From Eimeria necatrix (Eukaryota > Apicomplexa > Conoidasida > Eucoccidiorida > Eimeriidae): a DNA stretch of 64,000 nucleotides. The notes beneath the pieces were generated by a model that saw only the letters and a list, made by a program, of their open reading frames with translations, was not told where the DNA came from and searched no databases. Shown here in pieces: positions 1-12,113 of this stretch. Position numbers and translations under genes: made by a program. How positions within the stretch are numbered: position 1 is the stretch's first letter; the number at the start of each line of letters is the position of its first letter. The DNA lies in assembly GCF_000499385.1 (NCBI RefSeq), contig NW_013654619.1:1-64000 (forward strand), given 5' to 3'.

Positions 1-3000
1 CCGCACAAACAGCCAAATGCACGTCATATGCTAGCACCAACTGCACTGCCGACACTTCAAACACCGCACCTGAAGCGGCGCATCAGCATGCCACCGTTCA
101 CTCCACGCGCGGCCCTCGTATTCCGCACACCCATTTTTCTGCGTCCCATCGCCACTGAGAACCGACCAAAACGTCCTCATCAACACGCATAGCGGATGCT
201 AGTACGCCGTTTCACTCCTAACACCACAGTCGTGCCAAAACCTGCACTCCACACCTACATTCTGAAAAGCATTAAGCTCATCCCACACAATCCGCGCACT
301 TGCATACGAACATATTCGCCCCATCTTCGACGCGCAAGACGCCTCGGATCAGCAGATGCTCACACAGACGTCCCGCACCCTGACCTTCGAAATCGGACTA
401 TGGTTTGCCTTAAGGGCTCTGCCAGCGCCTACGCCTAAGACACGTTTTCACGCATCATTGCGCAGGTGGCCTGTCGGTAGTTTCGCTTAAAGCTGTGTGG
501 TTGGCGAGCTGCTGTTTGTAATTTATTGCGGTTCAAATGTTACGACAAACGCTTTCGTACAATCTGCGTTGGTGTGGGTTCCTTGATTCCTTGGCACCCT
601 AGTGTAGAATGTTTTTTTATCACATGTTCTTGCTGCAGGGATTTTCCACAGGCACAACCGGTGTAGATCCTTTGCGTAGAAACGTGTATCTGTTGAAGCC
701 GCATAATTCACTCTCAGAAATATCACTATCAAGTAATGAAGCGTTTAAGCAAATTAACACCTGGTCCGTCATGTCAGAATACCAACCAGCAGCATCGAGG
801 CAATCAAGTTGTTCAGAGTACGAGTGTGACTGGCTCATGCAACATTTTGTCAAAATTTACGTTATACCAAACAGAACTGAGAGTTGCCTGGTCGAACGCA
901 ATGCTTTTGTAAAGTCAGCTTGCTGGCGTTCGATCACGACAAAAACACGCGTAACGCTTCCAGAAAAGCTCACGTTAGCAATGTGCGAGCAAAATGCGCA
1001 TTGTGTCACGGCATCCTCTAATGCTTCCATAATCACCGTCAGGAAATTAACTTCACTTTGCAACAACGATGCCGTCGCTGGAAGCCCAGTCGCAACGCAC
1101 TTGTTTGCCCTTCTTGAATACGCGTGACGTTGGTTTCCTATCTTCATCATCGAGCGTGCAGTCGCCCCGTTTTGGCTCCTGCTTAAGCTAACGTCGGTGC
1201 AATCCGCCAAAAGCACTCACTGTGTCGGTAGCAACTTCAATCCCAGCACGCCACACGGCGCACCTGGTTCGTCACATCGGCACGATGCATATCAGTAGAC
1301 ACAGGATCGCCGCATTCCTCAGAGCATTCTTTCCACTTCGTATGAGCTTTGCCAAGTAGACCGTGCTAGGGTCACAAAAGCGGAGTGCTAGTATGCTGCT
1401 TTGCGACGAATAGCCCACCCCTGTCATCATTGGCAACCGACACATACCTCCTTAAGACGTTTAGTCTAACTGTAACTAGATGCATGCAGTTAGCAATTCA
1501 AATGCCTTGCCTGTGAATCGTGACATGCTGACTTCGCGTGTGGAGTGCACAGAAGGAACTTTATTTTTGCCTTGGCAAACGTGCCATCTAGAATTAGCAG
1601 AGCTGTATGAAGGCCAAAGTTGCAAAAAGCTAGCGTGGTTCGTTTCAACCCCCACATACGTCTATGAAACGGATTCCCTGCTAGACCAGCACCCTACAAA
1701 TCCACCATGTTCGCTCTCAAACCCTGATTACGTATTCGCAACACTGCCAAACGCATCAACAGACCTGGTTTGCAGCATGATAAGCCACCCGTGCTTGCCG
1801 GCAAAGTCGTGTGCTCTTTCGCTGTTATCTTGCAGTAGTTCATCCAAGGTACGTGCAACTCTACATCGTTCACAGGCATTCGCGCAAGGCCCGTACATGT
1901 GCCTCGCCGTGTTCGGCAGCACAACTGCTCGGCCCATCTTGTATTTGCAAGAGATTCACACATAAAGATAGGTTTCAAATCAATTCCGGTAATTTCCGTG
2001 CAGGCTCCGCAGTACCCCAGGTATGCTTGTAAAGTGGATGGCGATATGATTACTTCACTTCTCAACCGGCCAGCGGCTGTTCACTTGGCCACATTTACCT
2101 CACAGCTGCAAAATCAGACGCCATTAGCGCCTGTTCATCTCACCATCTGTGTATTTGTTGTCGTTACTCCGCTGTAGCGCCGCCAAGCAGATACGCACTG
2201 CTGGGCTGCCTCACTTGGACAGTCCGCTCATCTGATATTTTTATCTGCTGTGCTTGTTCCCTTTACGAACGTCCGTTGCTGACCAAGCGCCACATTATTT
2301 TCAAATGCCTAGTCTAAAGTCGTTTGTTCAGCCATTATATTGCTGACACTGTATCCTTGAGCAATAACTGCTCGGATGATGAGAGCACGGAAGGTAGTTG
2401 CCACACCTTTAACACACTTAACGCATGCATTAGTTCCCTTGTCTACGTAAAAGCCTCCAGAGCACATACTAAATTTTTCGAGAACCAGCTGTCTCTGATT
2501 GGTGGATGCACGCATATTAAGGCATTAGAACTACGTAAACAGCGCAGTGCTCTGCTCACCAGCTTTCTCCATATGGTACTTTCTCAATAGTGCCCTTGAT
2601 TAAAATTGGATTCGCTTCAGGCAGGCTCTTTTTCACCTAGTTCGCCACCGTTCGCTTGCAAAATTGCTAAGCAGCCCAATACATGCGTCTTGTTTCGCCG
2701 ATAAACCTTCAGGCTCCTGAGGAAACGGTTTTCTTTACGCTGCACCTGCCAATTGCATACACATACTTCCTGCCGGCGTTTGCCTTTTACCAAACGCAAA
2801 GAAAATAGCATAGCTCGTGCATTTGAGTTCATCCTGTATACTGCATCATTAAGACCGTCTCATGCCCAAGACACATGCATAGTTCGCGCACTTGAATTCC
2901 CCCTGTATACTGCGCCGCCGACGTGGTTGAGTAGCATGATTTTGCAGATGAGCGTCACTCGCCCTTCCTATTCAAGCACGGAATCCTAAAGTTAAATTAA

Positions 3001-3961
3001 ATGCAAACCGTACGATCTGTGTAGCTCATGCAAAGAATAAGGGGAGACTTGTTACTTCTTTTCTTTCCACATGCAATCATTGGTAAGGGAAACTGGCATC
3101 CATGTTTCTAGCAGATATCGCCAGGAGATCTAGGGAAGCCTGCAATTTCATGCACGACTCTACTGAAGGCATCAGTGAATGCGAGGTTGTAGGCAGCCGT
3201 AGGCACGGCCTTGTTTGTTTAAGCTCAGAAGCAAAAAAAACATTTGGTTACTCGTGCGAGTATTCCACTCACAGTCTGGAGAAAATTGTTTACTCGCCGC
3301 TGGCACTCTCCAGATGCTCATGCTTACTACTTCTACAGGCCACGCCCTACACTAAAAGAGATGCACACTGCGTTCATGTCCTATCTTCGTGTACAGCGCT
3401 GGCATAACACTATTTACATTCTGTACTGGCATTTAAGAAAGGTGTGAAACCCTAAAAGCACCGACCTTTAAACCTGTCGCGCTATATCTATTTCAAATCG
3501 TAACACCGTGTCAAAGCATGCAAAATAGGTTAACAGAAATGCAGTACTTTTTACATCGTGATTTTCATACTTTAGATGTGGATCCTCACCACAATGTTTC
3601 CAGCTCGTCGCCTAAAACCACTCTTCAAGATCCGCTAGCAATATCTGTCACATAGTAGTTTTAATAAATTTCTACTCCCTTGATTTCGTAGCTGCGTTGG
3701 CTGCCGAGCGCGTTTCCTGTCCAGTCATCATACACTTCTTGCACCATCAAACAGATTAATGAAACTGGTTCTTCGCTTGATCACTCCACGCACTGTTACT
3801 AATAAGATATTAAAACCTTGCCTAGAAGCTGTGCGCATCTCTTGCTTACTTCCTGTAAAAAATCGTTTGCAACGCAGAGGACTTCTGTCAGTGTGATACG
3901 TACTATGGAACTGGCCGCCTCCATTTCGAATTATCTCTCGGTGCGATTGTTAGATTAGTCT
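1..3961. other. gene-poor stretch without recognisable gene
   Basis: There is no reading frame here that I recognise. Two plus-strand frames of about 160-170 codons (609-1127 and 1480-1965) are fairly cysteine-rich, but they have no signal peptide, no domain and no convincing splice partners. They could be chance frames or exons of an unknown gene. The only structured element seen is an imperfect 36-nt direct repeat near 2.8 kb, listed separately. Confidence 0.5.
2809..2913. repeat. imperfect direct repeat, two 36-nt copies
   Basis: Copies at 2809-2844 and 2878-2913 match at 30 of 36 positions. Both end in the same CCTGTATACTGC. Their starts are 69 bases apart and the sequence between them is not repeated. 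This is probably an old local duplication, and no function is evident. Confidence 0.6.
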
Positions 3962-4414
3962 ATGGATTCTTCTACTTCCAGAAGTCTGCGTTCGGTTAAC
4001 ATCTCTACTCAAAATACACCGAATTCTCCATGCCAAAGTGTATGGTTTACTGTATTTCTATTCGGTGCTTTCATCTTCGCCAGCATTATTGTAGTCCCAT
4101 ATCCACTAAATGCTTGTGCAGTGGACCCATGCGAAATTGCTCCACTACTAATAAACGGTGGATCAGGCGAGTTACATCGGCGCTGCAGCTCTGCCTTTTC
4201 CGAGCTTCTTTTAGAAAGTTTTAAAGAACCTGCTCCAATTTCGGATAAGCACGGCGCCTTTCACCAGTGTATATTTACGTACATTCTTGAAATGCAGAAT
4301 TCTGAAGAGCTCTGTAGCGCGCCATTAGCATATGACTCAGCGGTTGGGTATGCATTTCCAGCAGGTGCAAAATGTATTCCCTTACGCAACAATGGGCATC
4401 TGAGGCATCGCTAA
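3962..4414 (+). CDS. hypothetical small six-cysteine protein with signal anchor
   Basis: An ATG-initiated frame of 150 codons with no recognisable family. The first ~27 residues are polar and Ser/Thr-rich. They are followed by a strongly hydrophobic stretch (roughly residues 28-51, rich in F, I, V, A) that could be a signal anchor or an internal signal peptide. The remaining ~100 residues contain six cysteines (in ACAVDPC, RRC, HQC, ELC and AKC contexts) and could form three disulfides in an ectodomain. Coccidian surface and secreted proteins are often small and Cys-paired, but no SAG or MIC motif is visible. It may be one exon of a longer gene or a chance frame. No paralogue is seen in the window. 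Confidence 0.3.
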   Translation: MDSSTSRSLRSVNISTQNTPNSPCQSVWFTVFLFGAFIFASIIVVPYPLNACAVDPCEIAPLLINGGSGELHRRCSSAFSELLLESFKEPAPISDKHGAFHQCIFTYILEMQNSEELCSAPLAYDSAVGYAFPAGAKCIPLRNNGHLRHR

Positions 4415-4813
4415 ACAGATCAACGCATGTGGTACATGGAGGCTAGCTGCTTGTTAAAGGCTCGTTTTGGTTTCAGTGTACAAACCTGCATCTATCTCTG
4501 TGCACTTTTCTAGCGTGGGTGCTTGGACCTTGCCATGGACCGCCTTTTATCCATAAGCCCACGCTTATTCTAATCACGTCACTTGACCTTTTACAGCACT
4601 ATCATTCTGTCCTGTATATTGTCCCTTATTTCCCGTAAAGATGCGAGTAGCCTGGAGTAGCATTCAGGCTTTGAAGACCTATACTCCGTTTTGTTCTAGC
4701 CGTAAGTGTCTGTTAGTGAATGCGAAACACCTGGGAAGCATCCGCTTCAGTTTGCAACACAAGCATATTACCTTCGATTGACATATGTTCAACCAGAATT
4801 TTAAATCGCGCCT

Positions 4814-5338
4814 TCAAAGCACATGGCAGTGACAAGTGATTGCCTTTGACAGGTCGCAGCGCAAGCCCATGAAACTGTTGAGGCAGAGCATATGCAAGAA
4901 AAAAAACCCTCTGCTTGTGTCGACACCATCGAACTTTAGATGCGCATCTAGCGCATCTACGGGAACATCAATCGTGCTCTGTAATGAGGTCCGACTCACA
5001 GGACACGAAATTGATCCCCGGGTTGCTAGCCTTCTGCCTGTAATGGCATTTGTTGTACCTCTTAAGTGACTTTTGAATGACGCGTAGCATAGAATAGCAG
5101 CAAAGCCTAGAGCCATTGCTACGAATATGATGCCAAGTCTCGTCAGGGGTGAAGGAGTCTGTTGCGGGCGGCTCCTCAGTTCTTCTGATAGTTTAAGGTC
5201 TTGAACGGCAATATTTTCTCCGTCAAGAGGCGTGCTATGATTGAACTGCATTTCAGCTTCAACCGGAAGGCATTTACTTGTTGACACTGCGAAGAGGACT
5301 GCGACAGTAGATGTCGCGACTATTGAGCTGCGGATCAT
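4814..5338 (-). CDS. hypothetical secreted/type I membrane protein
   Basis: A single-exon candidate of 174 residues. The chosen start is the ATG at 5336-5338, which has a purine at -3 and directly precedes a good signal peptide (MIRSS then a hydrophobic core, with possible cleavage after the Ser/Thr/Cys-rich end near residue 22). A ~45-residue acidic, Gln/Ser-containing spacer follows. Next comes one clear transmembrane helix (about residues 67-90, LGIIFVAMALGFAAILCY core), then a basic Ser/Thr-rich tail with several cysteines. No known domain. The signal peptide-spacer-TM plan suggests export or membrane anchoring, but the family is unknown. The last ~30 codons may be read-through past a missed splice site. 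Confidence 0.4.
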   Translation of the reverse strand: MIRSSIVATSTVAVLFAVSTSKCLPVEAEMQFNHSTPLDGENIAVQDLKLSEELRSRPQQTPSPLTRLGIIFVAMALGFAAILCYASFKSHLRGTTNAITGRRLATRGSISCPVSRTSLQSTIDVPVDALDAHLKFDGVDTSRGFFFLHMLCLNSFMGLRCDLSKAITCHCHVL

Positions 5339-5740
5339 CTTGAGGAAGAAAGCAGAGGAATAGAAAACAAGACAAGAAAATTTAAAGAGAAGCTTGGTGA
5401 CACTTTTTTCAGAAACTAGATAGGCGAGGGCTATTTCGAAGCTTTTTGGCTGAGCGATGCATGTCCGGACCGTGGACATCACTGCACTGCAGTGCCGAGA
5501 GAAGTGCCGTCTCAAGGCCAACAGTAACGACAGTTGGTATACAGCACGCAACAAGCGCAGAGCATGGCCATAATATCACTGGCTGCAAAGAATTGTTACT
5601 TAAGAAGCTACTCAACTCTTACACCGAACAGTGGGGATTGTTCTGCATCATGCTGTCCCAGGCACCATTATCGCCTTGCAACTCGTAAACAGGCCAAACC
5701 AGGAGACAAGGACCTTGAACGACAGGGATCAGGCCACAAA

Positions 5741-6246
5741 ATGAGTGCTCAAACAACGAAATTTTATTCAAAATATTCAGCGTGCTTCGTGACAGTTATG
5801 ATACTCACGGTGTGTTCTGCACAATCGGGTACAATCGAACCGCAGAATATTTACGGTGTGCCTTTCATGTTGACACCCTCGGGACGTAGCAAGACCGAAG
5901 AATCCTGCCGTTATAAAATGCACAGAATCATTAGATTTATCTGTAGCGAAGTAAACGAATAACTTGTTGGCGATTTGTAAATGTCCGTGAACACCGATGC
6001 TGCAAGCTGCTGCGGGTGTTGAGTGATCTCAATGAATGTTTTACAGAGCAATTGCAGACAATACGAGTAGACATGCAATTTTTTGCAAACTGTTTGAAAG
6101 GTCAACTTTTGGACACAAATAAAGCAAGTTCATGGGTGTCTTTCCTAGCTCAACTGAGTATTACTTTCCTATGGGGACTGGGGACTGCCCCAACTATCTC
6201 CCCGTCCCTACAGGCGGAAAATCTCGGAAAAGAGGAGATTCGATGA
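5741..6246 (+). CDS. hypothetical secreted helical protein, two-exon model
   Basis: The ATG at 5741 (AAAATGAG context) begins a frame with a likely signal peptide (hydrophobic core about residues 13-26, ending VCSAQS). Read unspliced, it stops after 73 codons. A donor GAA|GTAAAC at 5950/5951 and an AG at 6005-6006 define a 56-nt intron that keeps phase 0. They join to a second frame (6007-6246) encoding an amphipathic stretch with two Cys, then a hydrophobic segment (SFLAQLSITFLWGLG) and a charged end. The spliced product would be about 147 residues. The fit of phase and hydrophobicity is suggestive only, and the unspliced 73-residue product is the alternative. No homologous family is recognised. 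Confidence 0.3.
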
Positions 6247-7705
6247 GCTATGCACTTCGGCCGAACCAGCAGCCGCTAAGATATGTGCATGTGTTTATGG
6301 TTTAACGGTTTGTTTTGAGAGTTTTTTCCGAACTATTTGGAACTGGGACTGGTGTGGGGAGAACAGGTTCTGCTGGCAACCGCAGCTGCGTCTCAAAATA
6401 TGACGTCTGCAGGGGGTCTCAAAATTAATGGAATAAAGTTCTTATGGAGTAACTGTCATTTCAAATGAACTTTTTAAATTCCGAGCATGCCGAAACACAA
6501 CAATTAAGTAGTGCGCTGCGGCTCTCTAGAAGACAACGTTAGAACCCCTCCCCAGTGGAACGAAATAGACGCCCAACGGCCACTCATATAAATTTTTCCC
6601 CTCCGTCCCTTTGTATGGCCCGATGTGCTGTCGAAGGGGGATTAAGACTCATTTACAAAGGTTAGATTTTGTTAGCTAGAAGGCTACGCACAAACGATGC
6701 TCTGAACTATGAGCCTCATTCTGGCCTTGGCAACATTGCTTAAAGGGACGCAACCCGCTGGGGAACCAGCCTCTCCACCAGTTCAGTCTCATTTTCTCAA
6801 AAAAAATGTCTTTTCGAACTCCTTCGCAAGTAACATGAATGGTGTTCAATAACGTTTATACGCCCCTTCAACAGTGATGCTGTTCGAACACACCACGTCG
6901 AGAGGGCTCCCTATAGTGTTGTACATTCGATATAAGTAGTCACCGTGAAGAACGAGCAAGCGATTAGTACAGGTAAAGTTTACAACGCGGTGGGCAGGCG
7001 TGAGGCGCTGGCCCTAAATAGCATATGAGGAGACGGAAGGCCCGGAACTCGAGGGGCTACATCGTGACACTGGGAGATAACCCACAAAGGGACTGCATCT
7101 CAATTCGCGTTAATTTCCACCGACATAGCCGAGAGAAAACAGTATGCATGTCACGTGTTCTAAGCATGGAAGATGCAGATAAATAAAGAGCACTTGAGCT
7201 GACTGCAGCCCTATGGACGAATAAAGATAAGTAGAAACAGCGCACCCAAGTAATACGCCGTAGTCAGAGTAACTGACCCTCAATTATTCACATATTCAAA
7301 AACTGTAGAGCTGAGCATTCATTCTTATGAAGGGTCGTGTCCAGTCCCTGGAATGCGATATGTAAACTTGGCTCCGCCCTCGGAGCGACTGCGGCCACTC
7401 TATTGTAGTCATCCTAGCCAACGCATCGACCCACTAGATCGCAAGCTGATGCGCGTGCACTCCACTCTTCTGAGTAGAGGAGTGCAGTTGTACGGAACTG
7501 ACAAAGTTGTTTGCGTGGCGTAATACCAGCAGCCAGCACACTCCACCATCCAGTGTCAAATCTTCATCCTTGATGGCGAAAAGTGCTGCAGGCCGTGTCT
7601 CATGAAGCGTCGTCTTGCAATTCGCACATGGCATCAGCTAAAGTTGGTATGTATTCCTACGGCCATGACAAAGATCAGGCAAACAAATCGTAACTTGGCG
7701 ATGCT
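6247..7705. other. intergenic, nothing recognised
   Basis: Only short chance frames on both strands. No repeat, tRNA-like B box or hairpin of note was seen. It contains the 3' flank of the minus-strand helical-repeat gene. Confidence 0.5.
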
Positions 7706-10700
7706 TCACAACTCTTTGAGCAAACTGAGTGCCTGAGTGCCTCTTCGCAGGCTTACCTCTCCATCTTCTTCTGCTGACTGGTACCGAGAAACGTCAGCCT
7801 CTTGTTCAGCGATGTCATCATCCACTTCCAGTTTCAGAGCAACACAGAGCTCCTGCATGGTACAAATACTATATAAAACAGTTCTGACGAAACCAAGTGT
7901 GTTCCAACAGCGCTGTCGCTTATGCGGAGGGAGTAATTTTCTCCAAAGTCGCACAACTGCATTGAGACGCCCCCACAGAGTTCAGCCCGTCTGTATGTCA
8001 CTCCATGACGGAAACTATAGGAGGAACGAAAAAACAAATCTTAACCACGTACTTGAATACCCGCAATCCTACTCACGCCTGAAAGGGGATCGGTGTGCCT
8101 CACGAACGGACGTGCCACAGCGTGAACCTTACACGGAGCTCATTCAGTTTCCTCCAACTCTTCAGGTCCCGAAAACGTAAGTCGACGGCGCATGCAAGGT
8201 GATGACGAAAGGCACATTCAGCGGGTTGCTGGGAAATTAATCGCAGAACTAACAAGATATCTTTCCCTTCCATGAACTTCAGGCGAGGGGCGAGCTCGCT
8301 GCACGGCAAAACACAGAGACGCGAGTGAAACTCTTTGCGCTGATGCGAAATTTCGGACGTAAAACCTTCCTTCATTTCTCTCAAAACAAAATCTGCAAAA
8401 CGCAAAATACTTTTTATGGGACAGAAAATGTAGAAGCCCCACCGTAGCAGCTCCACCGGGACATTTGCCGCTAGAGTCACGAAAGTCTGCAGCATCCGCG
8501 CCAAACACTTTGCCTCCTGTCGCAAGTGGTGGGCACGGCAAGAGCCTGCAGTATCAACAGCTTCTCCTCGAAAATTATCCTGTAAAGGCCAAAAACATGG
8601 CAATATCACTGTGGAGGAGTCGCTTTTTGCGGCCATTTTCACTAGGGGCAGGTCATCAACCACAAAGTCTGAATAGGAACTACGGTCCCTGTGTTTCTGT
8701 ATAGTATCTAAAAGGAGAAAAAGCAGTGCGTCACAAAAGCTCAACACACCTTTGCAAGCCTCAAGCACACCATATCAGAGAGTTTCCGAATATAGCGCCG
8801 TGCGATCTCAGGTTGCGGATGAGAGCGCACAGCTTTTGCCGCGCTGCCTGCTGCAGCCACGGAAAGCCGTCGATAGAGGGCCACTTTCTGCGCTTCCATA
8901 GGTAGCCCAGACAACGGCAATTGGTGTTCAGCATCTCCCGCCATTTCACCTAAAGGCGATTCCATAAGAAGGCGAGCAACCTGACAGAAACACTGCGACA
9001 GCTGATTTGATGAAGGAAGTGGAGGAAAGTGGGAGCCGGCGTAGACGCCTGCAGAATTCCATGATTCAAACGACGCCTGTAAAGACAAACAAGTGCCAGC
9101 AGCTATTTCCTGTATGCTTCGCCCCATCCTAGATTCCAAGGATGATTTAACGGTGCAAAATTTCTGCATACGGCTGCTTTAGTTCCCTTTGTTAACGAAC
9201 CACACGTAATGTATTCCTGTGGAAGCGGCAACTCAGCATTAAAGCGGCGACAGATGGAAGCTGTTCCCCGCCACAATAAATCTCGGGGTACGAGTAAACC
9301 CAAGACCACGAGACCAGTTCCCTTCCTGGTTATCATGGAACTTGAGTTCTCGTTTTGCACCCCTTGCAGCATCTACGGAGAAAGAACACTCATTGGCAGC
9401 AGGTTTAAAACGAAGGATGTGAAAAATAATTCTCACAGCGTCACCGGCTTCCTCTAGAGCCTCTCGTTCCTTCTGCAATCGTGCCAGCTCCACCAGAAGC
9501 GCAGGCAGCAACTCGGGGTCTGCTGCTGTAGAAACTCACACCACACACCAACAAAAAGCAACGGGTCAGCCCGCCACTCAAATCCTTGCTTCGATTCCCA
9601 CACTTCAGGTATTCGTCGTATAGCGTATCGGTATCGGCAAAAAGCAGTTCGACGTCCTTCCAAATTTTGCCGTATGAAAAGGCAACTGACTTTTTAGGCG
9701 TCCTTCCATTAGCAGCTCAAGCCACAGGCCGACACCAGGGTCCGCGCTGTAGCGACAAACCGCCAGAACTAATGCATCAGCCGAAGCAGTTTTTGCATAA
9801 CCCAAAATTGAGGCGTACAGATCAGCTGCCTCCTTCTGCAGAGCATCATTTTGCCCGGAAGAAGGGCTAAATGAAGACACAGGTGCCTGGGATGTACTGT
9901 CGGCCTCAGCTTTCCCCGAAGCACCTAAGAAACGGCCCTTGCAATAGGAATTTACAAAAGCTTCTGCAGAAACAAGCGGAAATAACACTGATCAGAACCT
10001 GGGAAGAGACGTTTGCCGTGCGTGCAGCTTCTGGGGCGTACAGAAATGCATGCAGCAAGTTTTAACATAAAAGGAATAGTTACCCGCAGAGGAGAAGTAC
10101 TGCAGCAAAATGCGTTGAGCGACCAGCAGCTCAGCGCCTCTAAGATGACACCGTTTGCATCCTGAGCCGGAATTCACAAAACTGATGCAAGCAAGGACAG
10201 CAAGGGAATCCGAGCACCGTAACTTCTCCAGAGACCTGAATATCTGTAAGATTGACGCGTCGGGGAGGCTGCATACTTTCTCAGGAGAGGAAAGAAGGCC
10301 CCTAATGGCTACAGCTGCAGCGACATTGTCCCCGGTCCCCCCTCGCGAGGCCACTTGCACCAAAATATCTACGCACTCCCCAGGGGTTAAGTACGGGCCT
10401 TGCTGTTGCAGCACTTGCTGCAACGCGCGCGTCAAGAGATCATGCCTAAGGCCTACTGAATGCAGAGCCGAATCCACCGAAGCTAACTCGCTCAAAGAAA
10501 AACATATAGCAGCCCTAGCTATTGCTGGAAGTGCCGTTCTGTACAGATCAGCGTTGTCGGACGTGGAATCAGCTGTCCCCTTCTGATGCGTTGACAGAGA
10601 CTTTCTGTGTTCGGCCGATTGCGCCCTCGCAAGCCGGTCGAATGACGTGAATGCCTCCAGAAGCAGCGGAAGGCTGCGAACTGGGACGCAACATATTTTG

Positions 10701-11758
10701 GATTTTAAAAATGACGAAAAGCTTCCCACTAAGTCAGCTCTGTAGAAACCCAAAGATGCAAACGCCTGTGCTGCTGAGAGTATCTCTGCGACAGTGCAAG
10801 TGGCCAACCGAGAAATCAGTTGATCTGCGCAGCGGTTAAGCATCTCCAAGTGCCGATACGAGACACGTGAACAAGCCCACAGTACTTGAACGAGGTCTGT
10901 GTTGCAAAATGTCTCAATCTTTGCCTTCGTGTGCTCACAGAGTCTGCTGAAAAGCAAGGGATGGGGATGCTGAACACCCCCATAAGCAGCCGCCGCAATG
11001 GCGATCCCTCGTGGGCCCAACTCCTCCATCTTCCGTATGCACTGCAGTGCTAGGAGGTCAAAAAACGGCCTGTTGTGGATGTTAAGTCTCGCAAAAGCCT
11101 GCAGAGCGACTGCCAGGTCTGACGCGCGGCAGTCATGCGCCTGCAGAGCGACGAGTTGGGAGAAACAATTGAACAGACAAACATCCCTGTAACCTGCTTT
11201 CCCGTATGCATTAAGAATGGCGACGAGTTCTCGTGCACGGAAAGCCCTAGAATGGTCTTTTAGAGCGGAACTGCACCGCATCCAGAAGTTTGGGTTGGTT
11301 AGACGCATGCGCCCAGCCATTGTTACGGTGTCTTTTAGCTCTCCTGCAGACTGGAAGTGTATCGGCACCCTGCAGAAATCGGCAGGGACCTTCCTGGGGT
11401 CGACTGTTGCTTCATAAGAGTCATATTCATCCAGCCTCTTACGTTTCGTTGCAAACCCTCGAGCACTGCGCAGGCACCTCCAGTGAAAGCTGCCGATAGC
11501 AACATTCCGTGATCGCCAAATCAACCGAGTATCAAGCAATTGCGGGGCAGCTTTCTGAGTAGAAGAGTGGCAAGCTGTTCGAGCTCCGCTGTCTGTTGGA
11601 GGCTGCTTCTCCTTTAGCGCCAAAAGCGCGGACAAAGAACGCCTGTAGAGTTCAAGACGGCTAATAATGTTTGGCCTCGAATCAGCTCCTGCAAATGAAA
11701 ACGTATAAGGGGACCTGATTTTCACCGCACGGCACGAGCTTGCGGCTGGAGCTTGCAT
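7706..11758 (-). CDS. helical-repeat (HPR/FASTK-like) organelle RNA protein, multi-exon
   Basis: The first exon (10084-11758) starts at an ATG and encodes 558 residues. The basic, Ser/Arg-rich N-terminus resembles a mitochondrial presequence. From about residue 170 there are repeated ~37-residue helical pairs with the pattern of heptatricopeptide/FASTK proteins (for example ARELVAILNAYGKAG, SDLAVALQAFARL, TDLVQVLWACSRV, AEILSAAQAFASLG). Such proteins, often ending in a RAP domain, bind organelle RNA and are expanded in Apicomplexa. Exon 2 starts at 9963 with phase preserved. Further exons are visible around 9.4-9.6 kb, 8.74-9.09 kb (donor GTGTGT near 8750) and 8.1-8.4 kb, with the last one near 7706-7850, but not all borders could be fixed. 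No RAP signature was found at the C-terminus. Function is inferred from repeat architecture only. Confidence 0.65.
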
Positions 11759-12113
11759 TGTCTAGGGAAATAAGGGCAGTAGTGGCTTGGTCACCAGAGT
11801 ATACCCAGAAATCAGTATTCAGCTGAAAGTCACTAAATTTCCCTGTAAAATAAAGTGGGAAAACAGAGGCCGATCTGGTAATTTCTGCCTATCTTTATGG
11901 GGAGGGCTGGTCTCATTACTCCTACAGAAGCGCATGCAGCGAAAAATGCTCCTCCAGAAAATCACCACCGTGTGTCTCCCTTCTCCCCACAGTGCCTTCT
12001 CTTTGACGGAATTGTTTGTTGTGAGCTGTTTATAACAGCCAAAGAGGCTGGCTGTTCCATCGGAGAAGAATTCGTGTGTCCCTCTCGAGCCCCTTCGGCA
12101 TTCAGCCCTCAAA
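11759..12113. promoter_or_regulatory. shared 355-bp divergent intergenic region
   Basis: This gap separates the start codon of the minus-strand helical-repeat gene from that of the plus-strand glutaredoxin-like gene, so both 5' flanks and promoters must lie here or overlap the genes. No TATA box or clear repeated motif was identified. The regulatory role follows from position only. Confidence 0.4.

Noticed and set aside
609..1127. 172-codon plus frame with several cysteines
   Set aside because: No signal peptide, no transmembrane segment, no family. An overlapping minus frame is similarly long.
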